Of a stretch of DNA of 24,857 nucleotides, positions 1-6,229 are shown one piece after another. A model generated the notes under the pieces. The model did no database searches. It was not told the DNA's origin and saw nothing but the letters and a program-made list of their open reading frames with translations. Numbering within the stretch: the stretch's first letter is position 1; each line of letters opens with the position of its first letter. The stretch lies in NCBI GenBank assembly GCA_027341315.1, contig DAIENA010000007.1:1-24857 (forward strand), given 5' to 3'. This stretch comes from an archaeon (lineage in GTDB: Archaea > Nanobdellota > Nanobdellia > Pacearchaeales > GW2011-AR1). The position numbers and the translations under genes were made by a program.

Positions 1-3
1 ATT

Positions 4-2463
4 TTATTCAAACCAGAATCCGGGATTTCCGGGTCTTGCCTTTTTAGATTTACCCTCGGGGTCGTGTTTTTTCGCGTCATTAACTCTATAAATAAAAACT
101 TCTTTTCCGAATTTCTTTTTTAAATTTTCAGGATTATACTTTTCCAATTCAAAAGGCAAAACATAAAGATAAACTTTTGAAATTTTTTCTCCGCGGGTTT
201 CAACTTTTTTGACAACTTCAAAAACATTTTCAATCGCTTTTTCATATAAATCTTTTTTCAAATTTTCTTTAATTTTTATTTCTTCAGATTTTGGCCACAC
301 TGAATTTGAAATAAATCCCTTATTACCCAATTTTTCCCAAAGTTCCTCGGTAATGTGTGGACAAAACGGATTTAATAATTGTAAAAATTTTTCAAGAACT
401 TTTTTCCCTGCACCTCCATCCGAAATTGAATCAAAAAGTTCTCTTAGTTCAATTGTGGCTTTTCTATACTCAAAAGTTTCAATGTATTCCTCAATATTTT
501 TAATTGTATTATTTAATTTAATCTCTACTTCAGGAGAACTTTTTCCTTCCTTGAAATTTTCAAAATAGGAATAAACTTTTTTTAAAAATCTTGAACTTCC
601 CTGGATTCCTTTTTCACTCCAGTCAAAGTCCTTGTCCGGAGAAGCAACTGAAACCAAAAAAAGACGAAGCGAATCCGTCCCGTATTTTTTTATGGTTGCA
701 AGAGGTTCGACAACATTCCCTTTTGACTTTGACATTTTTTCGCCACCGTCGGCATGAAGCATTCCCTGATGAAAAAGTTTATTTGCAGGTTCTGAGGAAT
801 TAACTAATCCGATGTCTCTTAAAAATTTAACATAAAATCTGGAATAAATTAAATGCATGCATGCGTGTTCTGCTCCCCCAATGTAAACATCGACTGGATT
901 CCAATAAAGAGCTTTTTGGGAATCAAATATTTTATTTTTATTTTTAGGGTCAGCATATCTTAAAAAATACCACGAGGAATTTACAAAAGTATCCATCGTG
1001 TCCGTTTCCCGACGGGCCTTTCCTCCGCATTTTGGACATTTTACATTTATCCATTTTTCATTCGTCAAAAGAGGATTTCCTTTTCCAAACTTAACCTCTT
1101 TTGGAAGTTTAACGGGTAAATTTTTAAATGGAACCGGGACGACTCCGCACTTGTCACAATAAATCATAGGAATCGGCGTCCCCCAATATCTCTGACGACT
1201 AATTCCCCAGTCTTTAAGTCTAAATTGAATTGATTTTTTTCCAAGTTTCAAATTCTCCAGAAATTTTATAATTTCTTCTTTTGCTTTTTCGTTTGAGAGC
1301 CCGTCAAATTTTCCGGAATTAATCAGCGTTCCTTCGCCCACATATGCTTCGGTTATATTTTCAGAATTTAGTTCAAAATCAACCGGATTAATCACTACTT
1401 TTATTTTTATTTTATATTTTCTTGCAAAGTCGTAATCCCTCTTGTCGTGGGCCGGAACAGCCATTACCATTCCGCTTCCATAATCAGCGACGACAAAATT
1501 TCCCACATAAATTGGAATCTTTTCTTTTGTCACAGGATTAATTGCATAAGACCCGGTAAAAGCCCCTTCCTTTTCCAAAACCGCAATATCTTTTTCAGAA
1601 ACAGATTTTATTTTTTTAAGAAAATTATCCACTTCCTTTTTTTGTTCTTTAGTTACAAGTTTTTCAAGTTCCTTATGGTGCGCAGAAACGACGACGAAAG
1701 TCACGCCGTAAATTGTGTCGGGTCTGGTCGTAAAAACCGGCCACTTATTATCGTTAACAATAAAATCAATCTCCGCCCCGTAACTTTTCCCAATCCAGTG
1801 TTTTTGCATATTTTTCGTTTTCTCTGGCCATTCCATATTATCCAAGTTGCGAAGAAGCTCGTCGGCGTAATCTGTAATTTTCAAAAACCACTGTTTAAAA
1901 TATTTTGACTCAACTTTTGTGTTTTCATGCCTCCAGCATTTTCCATCGACAACCTGCTCATTAGCTAAAACCGTTTTACATTCGGGGCACCAATTGACAA
2001 CGGACTCTTTTTGATAAGCAAGACCGGACTCAAGCATTTTCAAAAAAATCCATTGGTCCCATTTGTAATATTCCGGATCGGATGTATTAAGAATTCTTGA
2101 CCAATCGTAACTAAAACCTAGCTTTTTTAATTGAGTGGTAAAATTCTTCATTGAATTTTTTGTATACTCTTCCGGATGAGTTCCAACTTTTATCGCCGCA
2201 TTTTCAGCCGGAAGACCCAAAGCATCATAACCCATCGGATGAAGAACATTAAATCCTTTCAAAAGTTTAAACCTTGCAAAAATGTCTCCGATGGTATAAT
2301 TAAGAGCGTGACCCATATGAAGTCCGGTTCCTGAAGGGTAAGGAAACATTTCAAGAACGTAAAATTTTTTCTTTTTGGACTTTTCATCTGCATAAAAAAT
2401 TTTTTCCTCTTCCCACTTTTTTTGCCACTTTTTTTCAATTTTTTCAAAGTCAACTTCTGCCAT
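4..2463 (-). CDS. leuS: Leucyl-tRNA synthetase, bacterial type
   Basis: Class I synthetase that charges tRNA-Leu with leucine in the cytoplasm. With the start at 2463 the protein has 819 residues. Visible motifs are the HIGH-type signature HMGH (residues 49-52) after MFPYPSG, a CPEC-type zinc motif, the CP1 editing domain with TTRPDT and VPAHDKRDYDFA, a second zinc pair (CDKC, CPKC), WYFLRYADP, and KMSKS (576-580). The MFPYPSG-HMGH-NYTIGD and LHPMGYDALGLPAENAA blocks are those of bacterial LeuRS, not the longer archaeal form, so acquisition from bacteria is inferred. An in-frame ATG exists at 2520, but 2463 is preferred because a TATA-like box lies about 25 bases upstream and homologues begin near here. 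The gene is divergent from endA. Function is confident; origin is inferred. Confidence 0.96.
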   Translation of the reverse strand: MAEVDFEKIEKKWQKKWEEEKIFYADEKSKKKKFYVLEMFPYPSGTGLHMGHALNYTIGDIFARFKLLKGFNVLHPMGYDALGLPAENAAIKVGTHPEEYTKNSMKNFTTQLKKLGFSYDWSRILNTSDPEYYKWDQWIFLKMLESGLAYQKESVVNWCPECKTVLANEQVVDGKCWRHENTKVESKYFKQWFLKITDYADELLRNLDNMEWPEKTKNMQKHWIGKSYGAEIDFIVNDNKWPVFTTRPDTIYGVTFVVVSAHHKELEKLVTKEQKKEVDNFLKKIKSVSEKDIAVLEKEGAFTGSYAINPVTKEKIPIYVGNFVVADYGSGMVMAVPAHDKRDYDFARKYKIKIKVVINPVDFELNSENITEAYVGEGTLINSGKFDGLSNEKAKEEIIKFLENLKLGKKSIQFRLKDWGISRQRYWGTPIPMIYCDKCGVVPVPFKNLPVKLPKEVKFGKGNPLLTNEKWINVKCPKCGGKARRETDTMDTFVNSSWYFLRYADPKNKNKIFDSQKALYWNPVDVYIGGAEHACMHLIYSRFYVKFLRDIGLVNSSEPANKLFHQGMLHADGGEKMSKSKGNVVEPLATIKKYGTDSLRLFLVSVASPDKDFDWSEKGIQGSSRFLKKVYSYFENFKEGKSSPEVEIKLNNTIKNIEEYIETFEYRKATIELRELFDSISDGGAGKKVLEKFLQLLNPFCPHITEELWEKLGNKGFISNSVWPKSEEIKIKENLKKDLYEKAIENVFEVVKKVETRGEKISKVYLYVLPFELEKYNPENLKKKFGKEVFIYRVNDAKKHDPEGKSKKARPGNPGFWFE

Positions 2464-2483
2464 TACAAAACAAAAGAAAAAGG

Positions 2484-2491
2484 GTTTAATA
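2484..2491 (-). promoter_or_regulatory. TATA box of leuS
   Basis: On the minus strand the box reads TATTAAAC and is centred about 25 bases before the ATG at 2463. This supports a leaderless mRNA and rules against the upstream ATG at 2520. Confidence 0.6.
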
Positions 2492-2556
2492 GATTTTTGA
2501 TATTCGTTCCACGTATTCATTTAACAGAGATTTTGAAAAATTTATAATTAAAAAAC

Positions 2557-2566
2557 CTTAAATATT
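2557..2566 (+). promoter_or_regulatory. TATA box of endA
   Basis: CTTAAATATT is centred about 25 bases before the endA ATG at 2586. No Shine-Dalgarno motif follows, so the mRNA is probably leaderless. Confidence 0.6.
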
Positions 2567-2585
2567 CTCCTGATTAAATTAGGAC

Positions 2586-3110
2586 ATGCAAAAAGAAGAA
2601 TTTGTTGCGCAAATCTCCCAAGGAAGAGTTTCAAGTAATTCCAAAATGGCCTACACTTTTTTAAAAGACAATTTTTTCGGCGAAAGGGTAAATGAAAAAA
2701 TTTTGTATTCGCTTTCTGAAGCAATGTTTCTTGTAAAAAACAAAAAACTTAAAATCTTATCAGGTAAAAAAATTTTGACTGAAAGTGAAGTTATTTCAAA
2801 GTTTTCAAAAATGGACAAAAATTTCCAGCCGAAATACGCTGTTTTTGAGGATTTACGAAAAAAAGGATTTATTTTAAAATCCGGAATAAAATACGGAGCG
2901 GACTTTTCAGTTTACACCAAAGGAAAAAAACCCGGAAAAGACCACTCAGAATGGCTTCTCTCGGCCGAAACGTACTCCAAAAAATTAAATTGGAAAGAGT
3001 TTATTCTCAAAAATAGAGTCGCGAATTCCACAAAAAAGAAAGTGCTTATTGCAGTCCAGGACAGCGAAGGAAACATAATTTATTATGACATCACCTGGAA
3101 AAAATTTTAA
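2586..3110 (+). CDS. endA: tRNA-splicing endonuclease (archaeal EndA)
   Basis: Cuts introns out of precursor tRNAs at bulge-helix-bulge structures. The 174-residue length is that of the single-domain form that acts as a homotetramer. The catalytic triad is visible: Tyr103 in KYGADF, His120 in DHSEW, and a Lys at 150-152 in STKKKVL. His and the first Lys are 30 residues apart, as expected for the family. The N-terminal 80 residues are the divergent non-catalytic lobe. The C-terminal beta-strand with aromatic residues (YYDITWKKF) fits the dimer-forming edge. It has its own TATA box and is divergent from leuS. Homotetrameric enzymes of this class usually accept only canonical bulge-helix-bulge sites. 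No intron is evident in the three tRNAs of this window. Confidence 0.93.
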   Translation: MQKEEFVAQISQGRVSSNSKMAYTFLKDNFFGERVNEKILYSLSEAMFLVKNKKLKILSGKKILTESEVISKFSKMDKNFQPKYAVFEDLRKKGFILKSGIKYGADFSVYTKGKKPGKDHSEWLLSAETYSKKLNWKEFILKNRVANSTKKKVLIAVQDSEGNIIYYDITWKKF

Positions 3111-3142
3111 TTTCCTAATTAATTTTTTTAATTTTCAAAAAC

Positions 3143-3150
3143 ATTTATAA
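3143..3150 (+). promoter_or_regulatory. TATA box of the 295-residue gene
   Basis: ATTTATAA is centred about 26 bases before the ATG at 3173. There is no Shine-Dalgarno motif. Confidence 0.55.
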
Positions 3151-3172
3151 CAAGAAAGCACTTATTTTATAA

Positions 3173-4060
3173 ATGCCTATAGAAAACCCTTCCTTGATTC
3201 CGGAAAAAATTATCAGCTTCATCGCAAGAAACGGACCGAGTCTGCCCGTACATATCGCCCGGGAAGTTAAACTGGACATGATATTTACTTCCGCATTTTT
3301 GTCTGAATTAATTTCTAACCAAAGAATAAAAACTTCTTATATGAAAGTTGGAACAAGCCCGATATATTTTATTCCGGGGCAGGAGCCCGCTCTCGAAAAA
3401 TTCACCGAATACATAAAAGGAAAAGAAAGAGAAGCGTTAAATCTCCTAAAAAGAAAAAAATTTTTAATCGACGAAAAACAGGAATCCGCAATCAAAATCG
3501 CGCTCAGAGGGTTAAAGGATTTTGCAAAACCTTTCGAAAAAGATGGAATTTTAATCTGGAGATATTTCACAGAAAAAGAATCTGAATATGAAAAAGAAGA
3601 AGTCAAACTCGAAACTCCCGAAAAAAAAATAAACGAGGAGACGAATGCAAAAAAAGAAAAACCAAAAGAAGCTGAAGCAAAAAAAACAGCCGTTCATGAG
3701 GACAGAAAAAAAACTAAAAAGATAGTTTCTCCGAAAAAGAAAAAGTCCACAAAACAAAACGATGAAAAATTTTTCAATAAAGTAAAGGAATATTTATTAA
3801 AAAACGGGATTGAGATTCTGGATATTATCAGTTTTAATAAAAAAGATTTGGTTTTAAAAGTAGTGGAGAAAGAAAAGGAAAAATTAATTGTGGCATACAA
3901 TAAAAAGAGAATAGCTGAAAAAGAAATTTTTGAAGCCTACAAAAAAGCAGAGGAAACAGGAATGGAATATTCAGTTCTTTCAATGGGCGAAACTCCGAAA
4001 AAAATAAGTAATATAGTCGACGCTGTAAAAAAGATAAATTCTATAGAAAAAATTGAATAA
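3173..4060 (+). CDS. Unknown protein with winged-helix-like N-terminus
   Basis: A 295-residue protein of unknown function. Residues 8-65 (IISFIARNGPSLPVHIAREV, then a helix and a hairpin-like strand ending YFIPG) look like a winged helix-turn-helix. Residues 70-135 form a second helical region ending ILIWRYF. Residues 140-195 are a highly charged Lys/Glu linker of low complexity. The C-terminal 95 residues form another globular domain with alternating strands (KDLVLKVVEKEKEKLIVAYNKK), helices and SVLSMGETPKK. The strand-Asp then strand-Asn-Lys pattern faintly recalls nuclease folds such as archaeal Holliday junction resolvases, but the usual acidic residue before the Lys is absent. Cytoplasmic: no signal or membrane segment. 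It lies alone between endA and S17e with its own promoter. A DNA-binding role is inferred only. Confidence 0.8.
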   Translation: MPIENPSLIPEKIISFIARNGPSLPVHIAREVKLDMIFTSAFLSELISNQRIKTSYMKVGTSPIYFIPGQEPALEKFTEYIKGKEREALNLLKRKKFLIDEKQESAIKIALRGLKDFAKPFEKDGILIWRYFTEKESEYEKEEVKLETPEKKINEETNAKKEKPKEAEAKKTAVHEDRKKTKKIVSPKKKKSTKQNDEKFFNKVKEYLLKNGIEILDIISFNKKDLVLKVVEKEKEKLIVAYNKKRIAEKEIFEAYKKAEETGMEYSVLSMGETPKKISNIVDAVKKINSIEKIE

Positions 4061-4061
4061 T

Positions 4062-4080
4062 CACAAGCTTTAAAAAAGAA
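4062..4080 (+). promoter_or_regulatory. Promoter of S17e (copy 1 of a 19-bp box)
   Basis: CACAAGCTTTAAAAAAGAA begins 36 bases before the S17e ATG. An identical 19-mer begins 36 bases before the S15 ATG. The CTTTAAAA core is the TATA element and CACAAG occupies the BRE position. Confidence 0.75.
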
Positions 4081-4097
4081 GTATTATACCTTTTAGG

Positions 4098-4304
4098 ATG
4101 GGAAAAATAAAATCCAAGCAAGTTAAAAGAGCATCAAATGAATTGATGCAAAATGGGATAGAATTTCATAATAAATTTGAGAAAAATAAAAAAATTCTGG
4201 GAAGGGAAATGCCATCTAAAAAGATGAGAAATAAAATGGCCGGATACTTAGCAAGGTTTACTAAGCAAAAAGAAAAAGAAAAGAAAACCCTTGAAGTTAA
4301 CTAA
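4098..4304 (+). CDS. rps17e: Ribosomal protein S17e
   Basis: Small-subunit ribosomal protein shared by archaea and eukaryotes and absent from bacteria. The 68-residue length matches archaeal homologues. The family pattern is clear: GKIKSKQVKRASNELM at the N-terminus, FHNKFEKNKKIL in the middle, then SKKMRNKMAGYLARFTKQK at the C-terminus. Many Lys and Arg residues fit rRNA binding. The start is fixed by the strong promoter box 36 bases upstream, shared with the S15 gene, suggesting the two genes are expressed in parallel. The gene is followed by tRNA(CAT). Confidence 0.92.
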   Translation: MGKIKSKQVKRASNELMQNGIEFHNKFEKNKKILGREMPSKKMRNKMAGYLARFTKQKEKEKKTLEVN

Positions 4305-4370
4305 CCTGTCTTAACAATCCTTTTAAACTATTTCCTTTTAATAAATTAATCTGAACTTCAGATAAATTTT

Positions 4371-4442
4371 GGCTCTGTAGCTCAGTGTTAGAGCGCTGCT
4401 CTCATGAGGCAGAGGTCGGGAGTTAAATTCTCCTCAGAGCCA
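4371..4442 (+). tRNA. tRNA-Met (CAT), unusual tertiary positions
   Basis: A complete 72-nt cloverleaf: acceptor GGCTCTG/CAGAGCC, D-arm GCTC/GAGC, anticodon stem CTGCT/GGCAG (last pair U-G), loop CTCATGA with anticodon CAT, T-stem GGGAG/CTCCT, discriminator A. CAT could mean elongator Met or, after modification of C34, Ile2. The acceptor does not look like an initiator. Three positions are odd. The D-loop AGTGTTA has T at position 19 where G is nearly universal. The T-loop TTAAATT has A at position 56 where C is nearly universal, so the tertiary pair becomes U19-A56. Position 37 is G rather than A. A TATA-like TTTTAATA at 4337-4344 predicts a start about 5 nt upstream. Confidence 0.9.
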
Positions 4443-4516
4443 TTTTTTAAATTTTTTAATAACAGAACAAGAAAATTAATTTTATAAAAATAAATAAAAT
4501 ATGAAATCTCGCGAGT

Positions 4517-4535
4517 TTAGGATTAAAAATCCTAA
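4517..4535 (-). terminator. Perfect 8-bp hairpin, likely end of the short transcript
   Basis: TTAGGATT and AATCCTAA are separated by 3 nt. T-rich DNA follows on the minus strand. Symmetric, so it could also act on the plus strand. Confidence 0.4.
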
Positions 4536-4558
4536 GGGAACTGAAGATTAAGAGTTAG

Positions 4559-4606
4559 TTACTTTTTAGTACCTTTTTTCTTAGTCTTCTTTGGCTTTTT
4601 TTGCAT
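4559..4606 (-). CDS. 15-residue Lys-rich peptide ORF with strong Shine-Dalgarno
   Basis: Reads MQKKPKKTKKKGTKK then TAA. Nine of 15 residues are Lys. The Shine-Dalgarno sequence AAAGGAGGTG ends 4 nt before the ATG and is complementary to the usual 16S 3' end CACCTCC. No other gene in this window has such a site, and the neighbours appear leaderless. It could be a real basic micropeptide (perhaps rRNA-binding), a leader peptide, or an RNA whose purpose is to expose the Shine-Dalgarno sequence. No homologue is recognised. Aberrant use of Shine-Dalgarno here is the main argument that it is translated. Confidence 0.4.
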   Translation of the reverse strand: MQKKPKKTKKKGTKK

Positions 4607-4688
4607 TTAACACCTCCTTTAATTAAAAACCCAAACTACGCTTGGGTGTTAATCTACTTCTGATTAACTAAAATTTCATGATGAATTT

Positions 4689-4701
4689 GTTTAAATATTT
4701 T
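4689..4701 (-). promoter_or_regulatory. TATA box of the short structured transcript
   Basis: On the minus strand AAAATATTTAAAC, centred near 4694, is 26 bases from the first base of the hairpin at 4668. This is the same spacing used by the leaderless genes here. Confidence 0.5.
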
Positions 4702-4884
4702 TTTCTTTTGAAAAAGAGCCTTCAAAAAATATTTTAAAAAAAAGAGGTTTCACCGACGAAAAACAAAAAAAAGTTTAATTATTAAAAGACAAAAAAATAT
4801 TTTTTCGAAATTTATTAGTTAATCAAAATTTTTTTCAACAAAATAACAAAAATAAAAATTAAAATTTTTAAAAGTAGTTAAAAA
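4702..4884. other. AT-rich spacer with no recognisable gene
   Basis: Very AT-rich with homopolymeric A and T runs. No ORF of note, tRNA or clear hairpin was found. It is downstream of the Lys-rich gene and upstream of the short structured transcript, so it probably holds the terminator of the former. Confidence 0.5.
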
Positions 4885-5112
4885 CTACTTTCTTTTTTTA
4901 ACGGTCTTGGCTGCTTTTTTCTTCCCGGATTTTGATTTTTTAGTCTTTTTTCTTCCGGTTGATTTTTTCACCTTCGAAGATCTGACTTTCTTCTTAGTTT
5001 TTTTAACTACAGATCTTTTAGCAGTCTTACTTTTCTTAGCTACGATTTTATAACCCTCTTTTTTAATTAATGTCCTTAAACTAAGTCCAAGCTTTAATTC
5101 GAAAAATTTCAA
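4885..5112 (-). CDS. Lys-rich basic protein, histone-H1-like tail
   Basis: The open frame runs from a TTG at 5136, but a TATA box (ATTTAAATA, about 5139-5147) sits only a few bases from it. A second TTG at 5112, 31 bases from the box centre, is therefore the better start and gives 75 residues. The first 28 residues (KFFELKLGLSLRTLIKKEGYKI) look like a small folded segment. The remaining two thirds is a Lys/Ser/Thr/Ala repeat-like tail ending AAKTVKKRK, as in histone H1 C-terminal tails. Such proteins usually bind nucleic acid, and a nucleoid role is inferred. No ATG is available in frame. No named family is recognised. It is a plausible partner or substrate for a lysine methyltransferase such as the SET protein at 14071, but nothing links them directly. 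Confidence 0.6.
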   Translation of the reverse strand: MKFFELKLGLSLRTLIKKEGYKIVAKKSKTAKRSVVKKTKKKVRSSKVKKSTGRKKTKKSKSGKKKAAKTVKKRK

Positions 5113-5193
5113 ACTGACAAGTTTTAGAACATCCAATTATTTAAATAGTTTTTTATTTTTGAAAAATTTTTAAAAAATATTTTAACAAAAAAT

Positions 5194-5212
5194 ATTTTTC
5201 CGACGGAAAAAT
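5194..5212 (-). terminator. Perfect 8-bp hairpin downstream of the YjbQ gene
   Basis: ATTTTTCC-GAC-GGAAAAAT lies 16 bases beyond the YjbQ stop codon on the minus strand and is followed by T-rich sequence. A terminator or mRNA 3'-end hairpin is likely but unproven in archaea. Confidence 0.4.
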
Positions 5213-5228
5213 TGGAATTGAAAATGAA

Positions 5229-5642
5229 TTATTCTCCTAAAACCTTAATCAAAATTTTTTTGTCTCTTTGCCCGTCAAATTCGCCGTAAAATATTTCTTC
5301 CCACGGACCAAGTTCAAGTTCAAAATTTTGAACAGACACGACAACTTCCCGGCCCATTAAAGTCCTCCAGAGATGAGAAAATCCGTTGTCTTCGCCCGTC
5401 GCGTGATGTTTGTAATTCAATTCTTTTGGCGCAAGTTTTTCAAGCCAGTTTTCAAAATCTTTTAAGAGCCCGGTTTCGTTGTCGTTTATGAAAACTGAGG
5501 CTGTAATATGCATTGGATTCACAAGAGCAATTCCGTCCTGAACGCCGGACTCACGAACCGCTTTTCGAACGTCGTCGGTAATTCGGACAAATTCAATTCG
5601 TTCTTTCGTATGCATAATTATTTTTTTTGAATAAACTGCCAT
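5229..5642 (-). CDS. YjbQ/UPF0047 family protein
   Basis: A 137-residue member of the YjbQ family, annotated elsewhere as secondary thiamine-phosphate synthase because bacterial members show weak activity of that kind. The true cellular role is not settled. Family landmarks are present: VYSKKI at the start, RITDDVRKAV, the ligand-type segment NPMHITASVFIN, HHATGEDNGFSHLWRTLMG, and the C-terminal QNFELELGPWEEIFYGEFDG. The frame opens further upstream at 5705, but that extension is translated tRNA-Cys sequence and is rejected. The ATG at 5642 is only 5 nt beyond the tRNA 3' end. No TATA box lies at the usual distance, so the mRNA probably comes from cleavage of a tRNA-mRNA precursor. Confidence 0.92.
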   Translation of the reverse strand: MAVYSKKIIMHTKERIEFVRITDDVRKAVRESGVQDGIALVNPMHITASVFINDNETGLLKDFENWLEKLAPKELNYKHHATGEDNGFSHLWRTLMGREVVVSVQNFELELGPWEEIFYGEFDGQRDKKILIKVLGE

Positions 5643-5647
5643 TTTAA

Positions 5648-5719
5648 AGCGGAGGGCGGGAATCGAACCCGCGAAAATTCGCTCTGCAGGCGAACGCAGT
5701 GCCATTGTGCCACCTCCGC
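5648..5719 (-). tRNA. tRNA-Cys (GCA)
   Basis: A 72-nt cloverleaf on the minus strand: acceptor GCGGAGG/CCTCCGC, anticodon stem TTCGC/GCGAA, loop CTGCAGA with anticodon GCA, T-arm GCGGG-TTCGATT-CCCGC, discriminator U73 as required for Cys. The D-loop keeps GG at 18-19. The 13-22 pair is a C-C mismatch. A TATA-like ATATAAAA at 5754-5761 could drive it. The 3' end is 5 nt from the YjbQ start codon. Confidence 0.95.
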
Positions 5720-5824
5720 AAGATTAGTCTTATCCGGTCAAAATCGTCCGGACATATAAAATCTTAAATACGCAAAATCTATTTAAAGATTGTTGTTAAA
5801 ACTAAAAACAAAAATCTAAAAGAA

Positions 5825-5843
5825 CACAAGCTTTAAAAAAGAA
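5825..5843 (+). promoter_or_regulatory. Promoter of S15 (copy 2 of a 19-bp box)
   Basis: Identical in all 19 bases and in distance to the ATG (36) to the box before S17e at 4062. The flanks differ, so the match is not a simple recent duplication of the whole region. Confidence 0.75.
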
Positions 5844-5860
5844 ACAGACAACTAAATAAC

Positions 5861-6205
5861 ATGGCAAAAAAAGAAACAAAAAAGAAAAAGGAAGGAGAAA
5901 AAATTTCCCTTGAAGAATTCGAAAAGAAAGTAAAGGAACTCGCAAAAAGCGGGCTCACTTCTGAAAAAATAGGCCAAAAATTAAAAGACGCCGGAATTCA
6001 CCCAAAAGAATATCCTAAAAAAATTTCAGAAATACTTGGAAGTTCTTACTCTAACCCGGATTTAAAAAATGTCGAGGCAAAACTTAACAAAATTGAAAAC
6101 CATCTCAAAAAAAATAATCAGGACAAAAAAGCAAAAAGAGAGAAGGATAGAGTTTTCTCCCAATTAAGAAAACTGAAAAAATATTTTGGAATTCCGGTAA
6201 ACTAA
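5861..6205 (+). CDS. rps15: Ribosomal protein S15 (uS15), short archaeal form
   Basis: Small-subunit protein that binds the central domain of 16S rRNA. The 114-residue protein shows the archaeal layout. There is a Lys-rich N-terminus, then the archaeal extension with a helical domain (VKELAKSGLTSEKIGQKLKD, PKEYPKKISEIL). The rRNA-binding three-helix core follows (NVEAKLNKIENHLKKNNQDKKAKREKDRVFSQLRKLKKYF). It is shorter than the roughly 150 residues usual in archaea because the N-terminal basic leader and the C-terminal end are trimmed. The gene directly upstream of the GAN/RecJ-like nuclease reproduces a conserved archaeal gene pair and supports the call. The two genes are 24 bases apart and probably cotranscribed. 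Confidence 0.9.
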   Translation: MAKKETKKKKEGEKISLEEFEKKVKELAKSGLTSEKIGQKLKDAGIHPKEYPKKISEILGSSYSNPDLKNVEAKLNKIENHLKKNNQDKKAKREKDRVFSQLRKLKKYFGIPVN

Positions 6206-6229
6206 CTCTGTTCTGATTTACCTTATAAA

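Larger units (their letters stand above)
4510..4668 (-). ncRNA. Candidate structured short transcript with a tiny ORF
   Basis: On the minus strand a TATA box (4689-4701) predicts a transcript start near 4668. Exactly there begins a perfect hairpin GTTAATC-(7 nt)-GATTAAC (4668-4648). A second hairpin ACCCAA-(7 nt)-TTGGGT (4647-4629) abuts it without a gap. A short U-rich stretch, a strong Shine-Dalgarno AAAGGAGGTG (4620-4611) and a 15-codon ORF follow. The unit closes with a perfect 8-bp hairpin, TTAGGATT-(3 nt)-AATCCTAA (4535-4517), and T-rich DNA, as in a terminator. The pieces are seen directly. That they form one RNA is inference. It is not a recognised RNA family. Confidence 0.5.

Noticed and set aside
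4501..4551. Plus-strand 16-codon ORF starting at 4501
   Set aside because: It overlaps the minus-strand structured unit, has no Shine-Dalgarno, and its TATA-like upstream sequence is at a shorter spacing than that of other genes.
5643..5705. Upstream extension of the YjbQ reading frame
   Set aside because: It translates the tRNA-Cys gene. The cloverleaf is complete with anticodon GCA and discriminator U, so the coding start is 5642.
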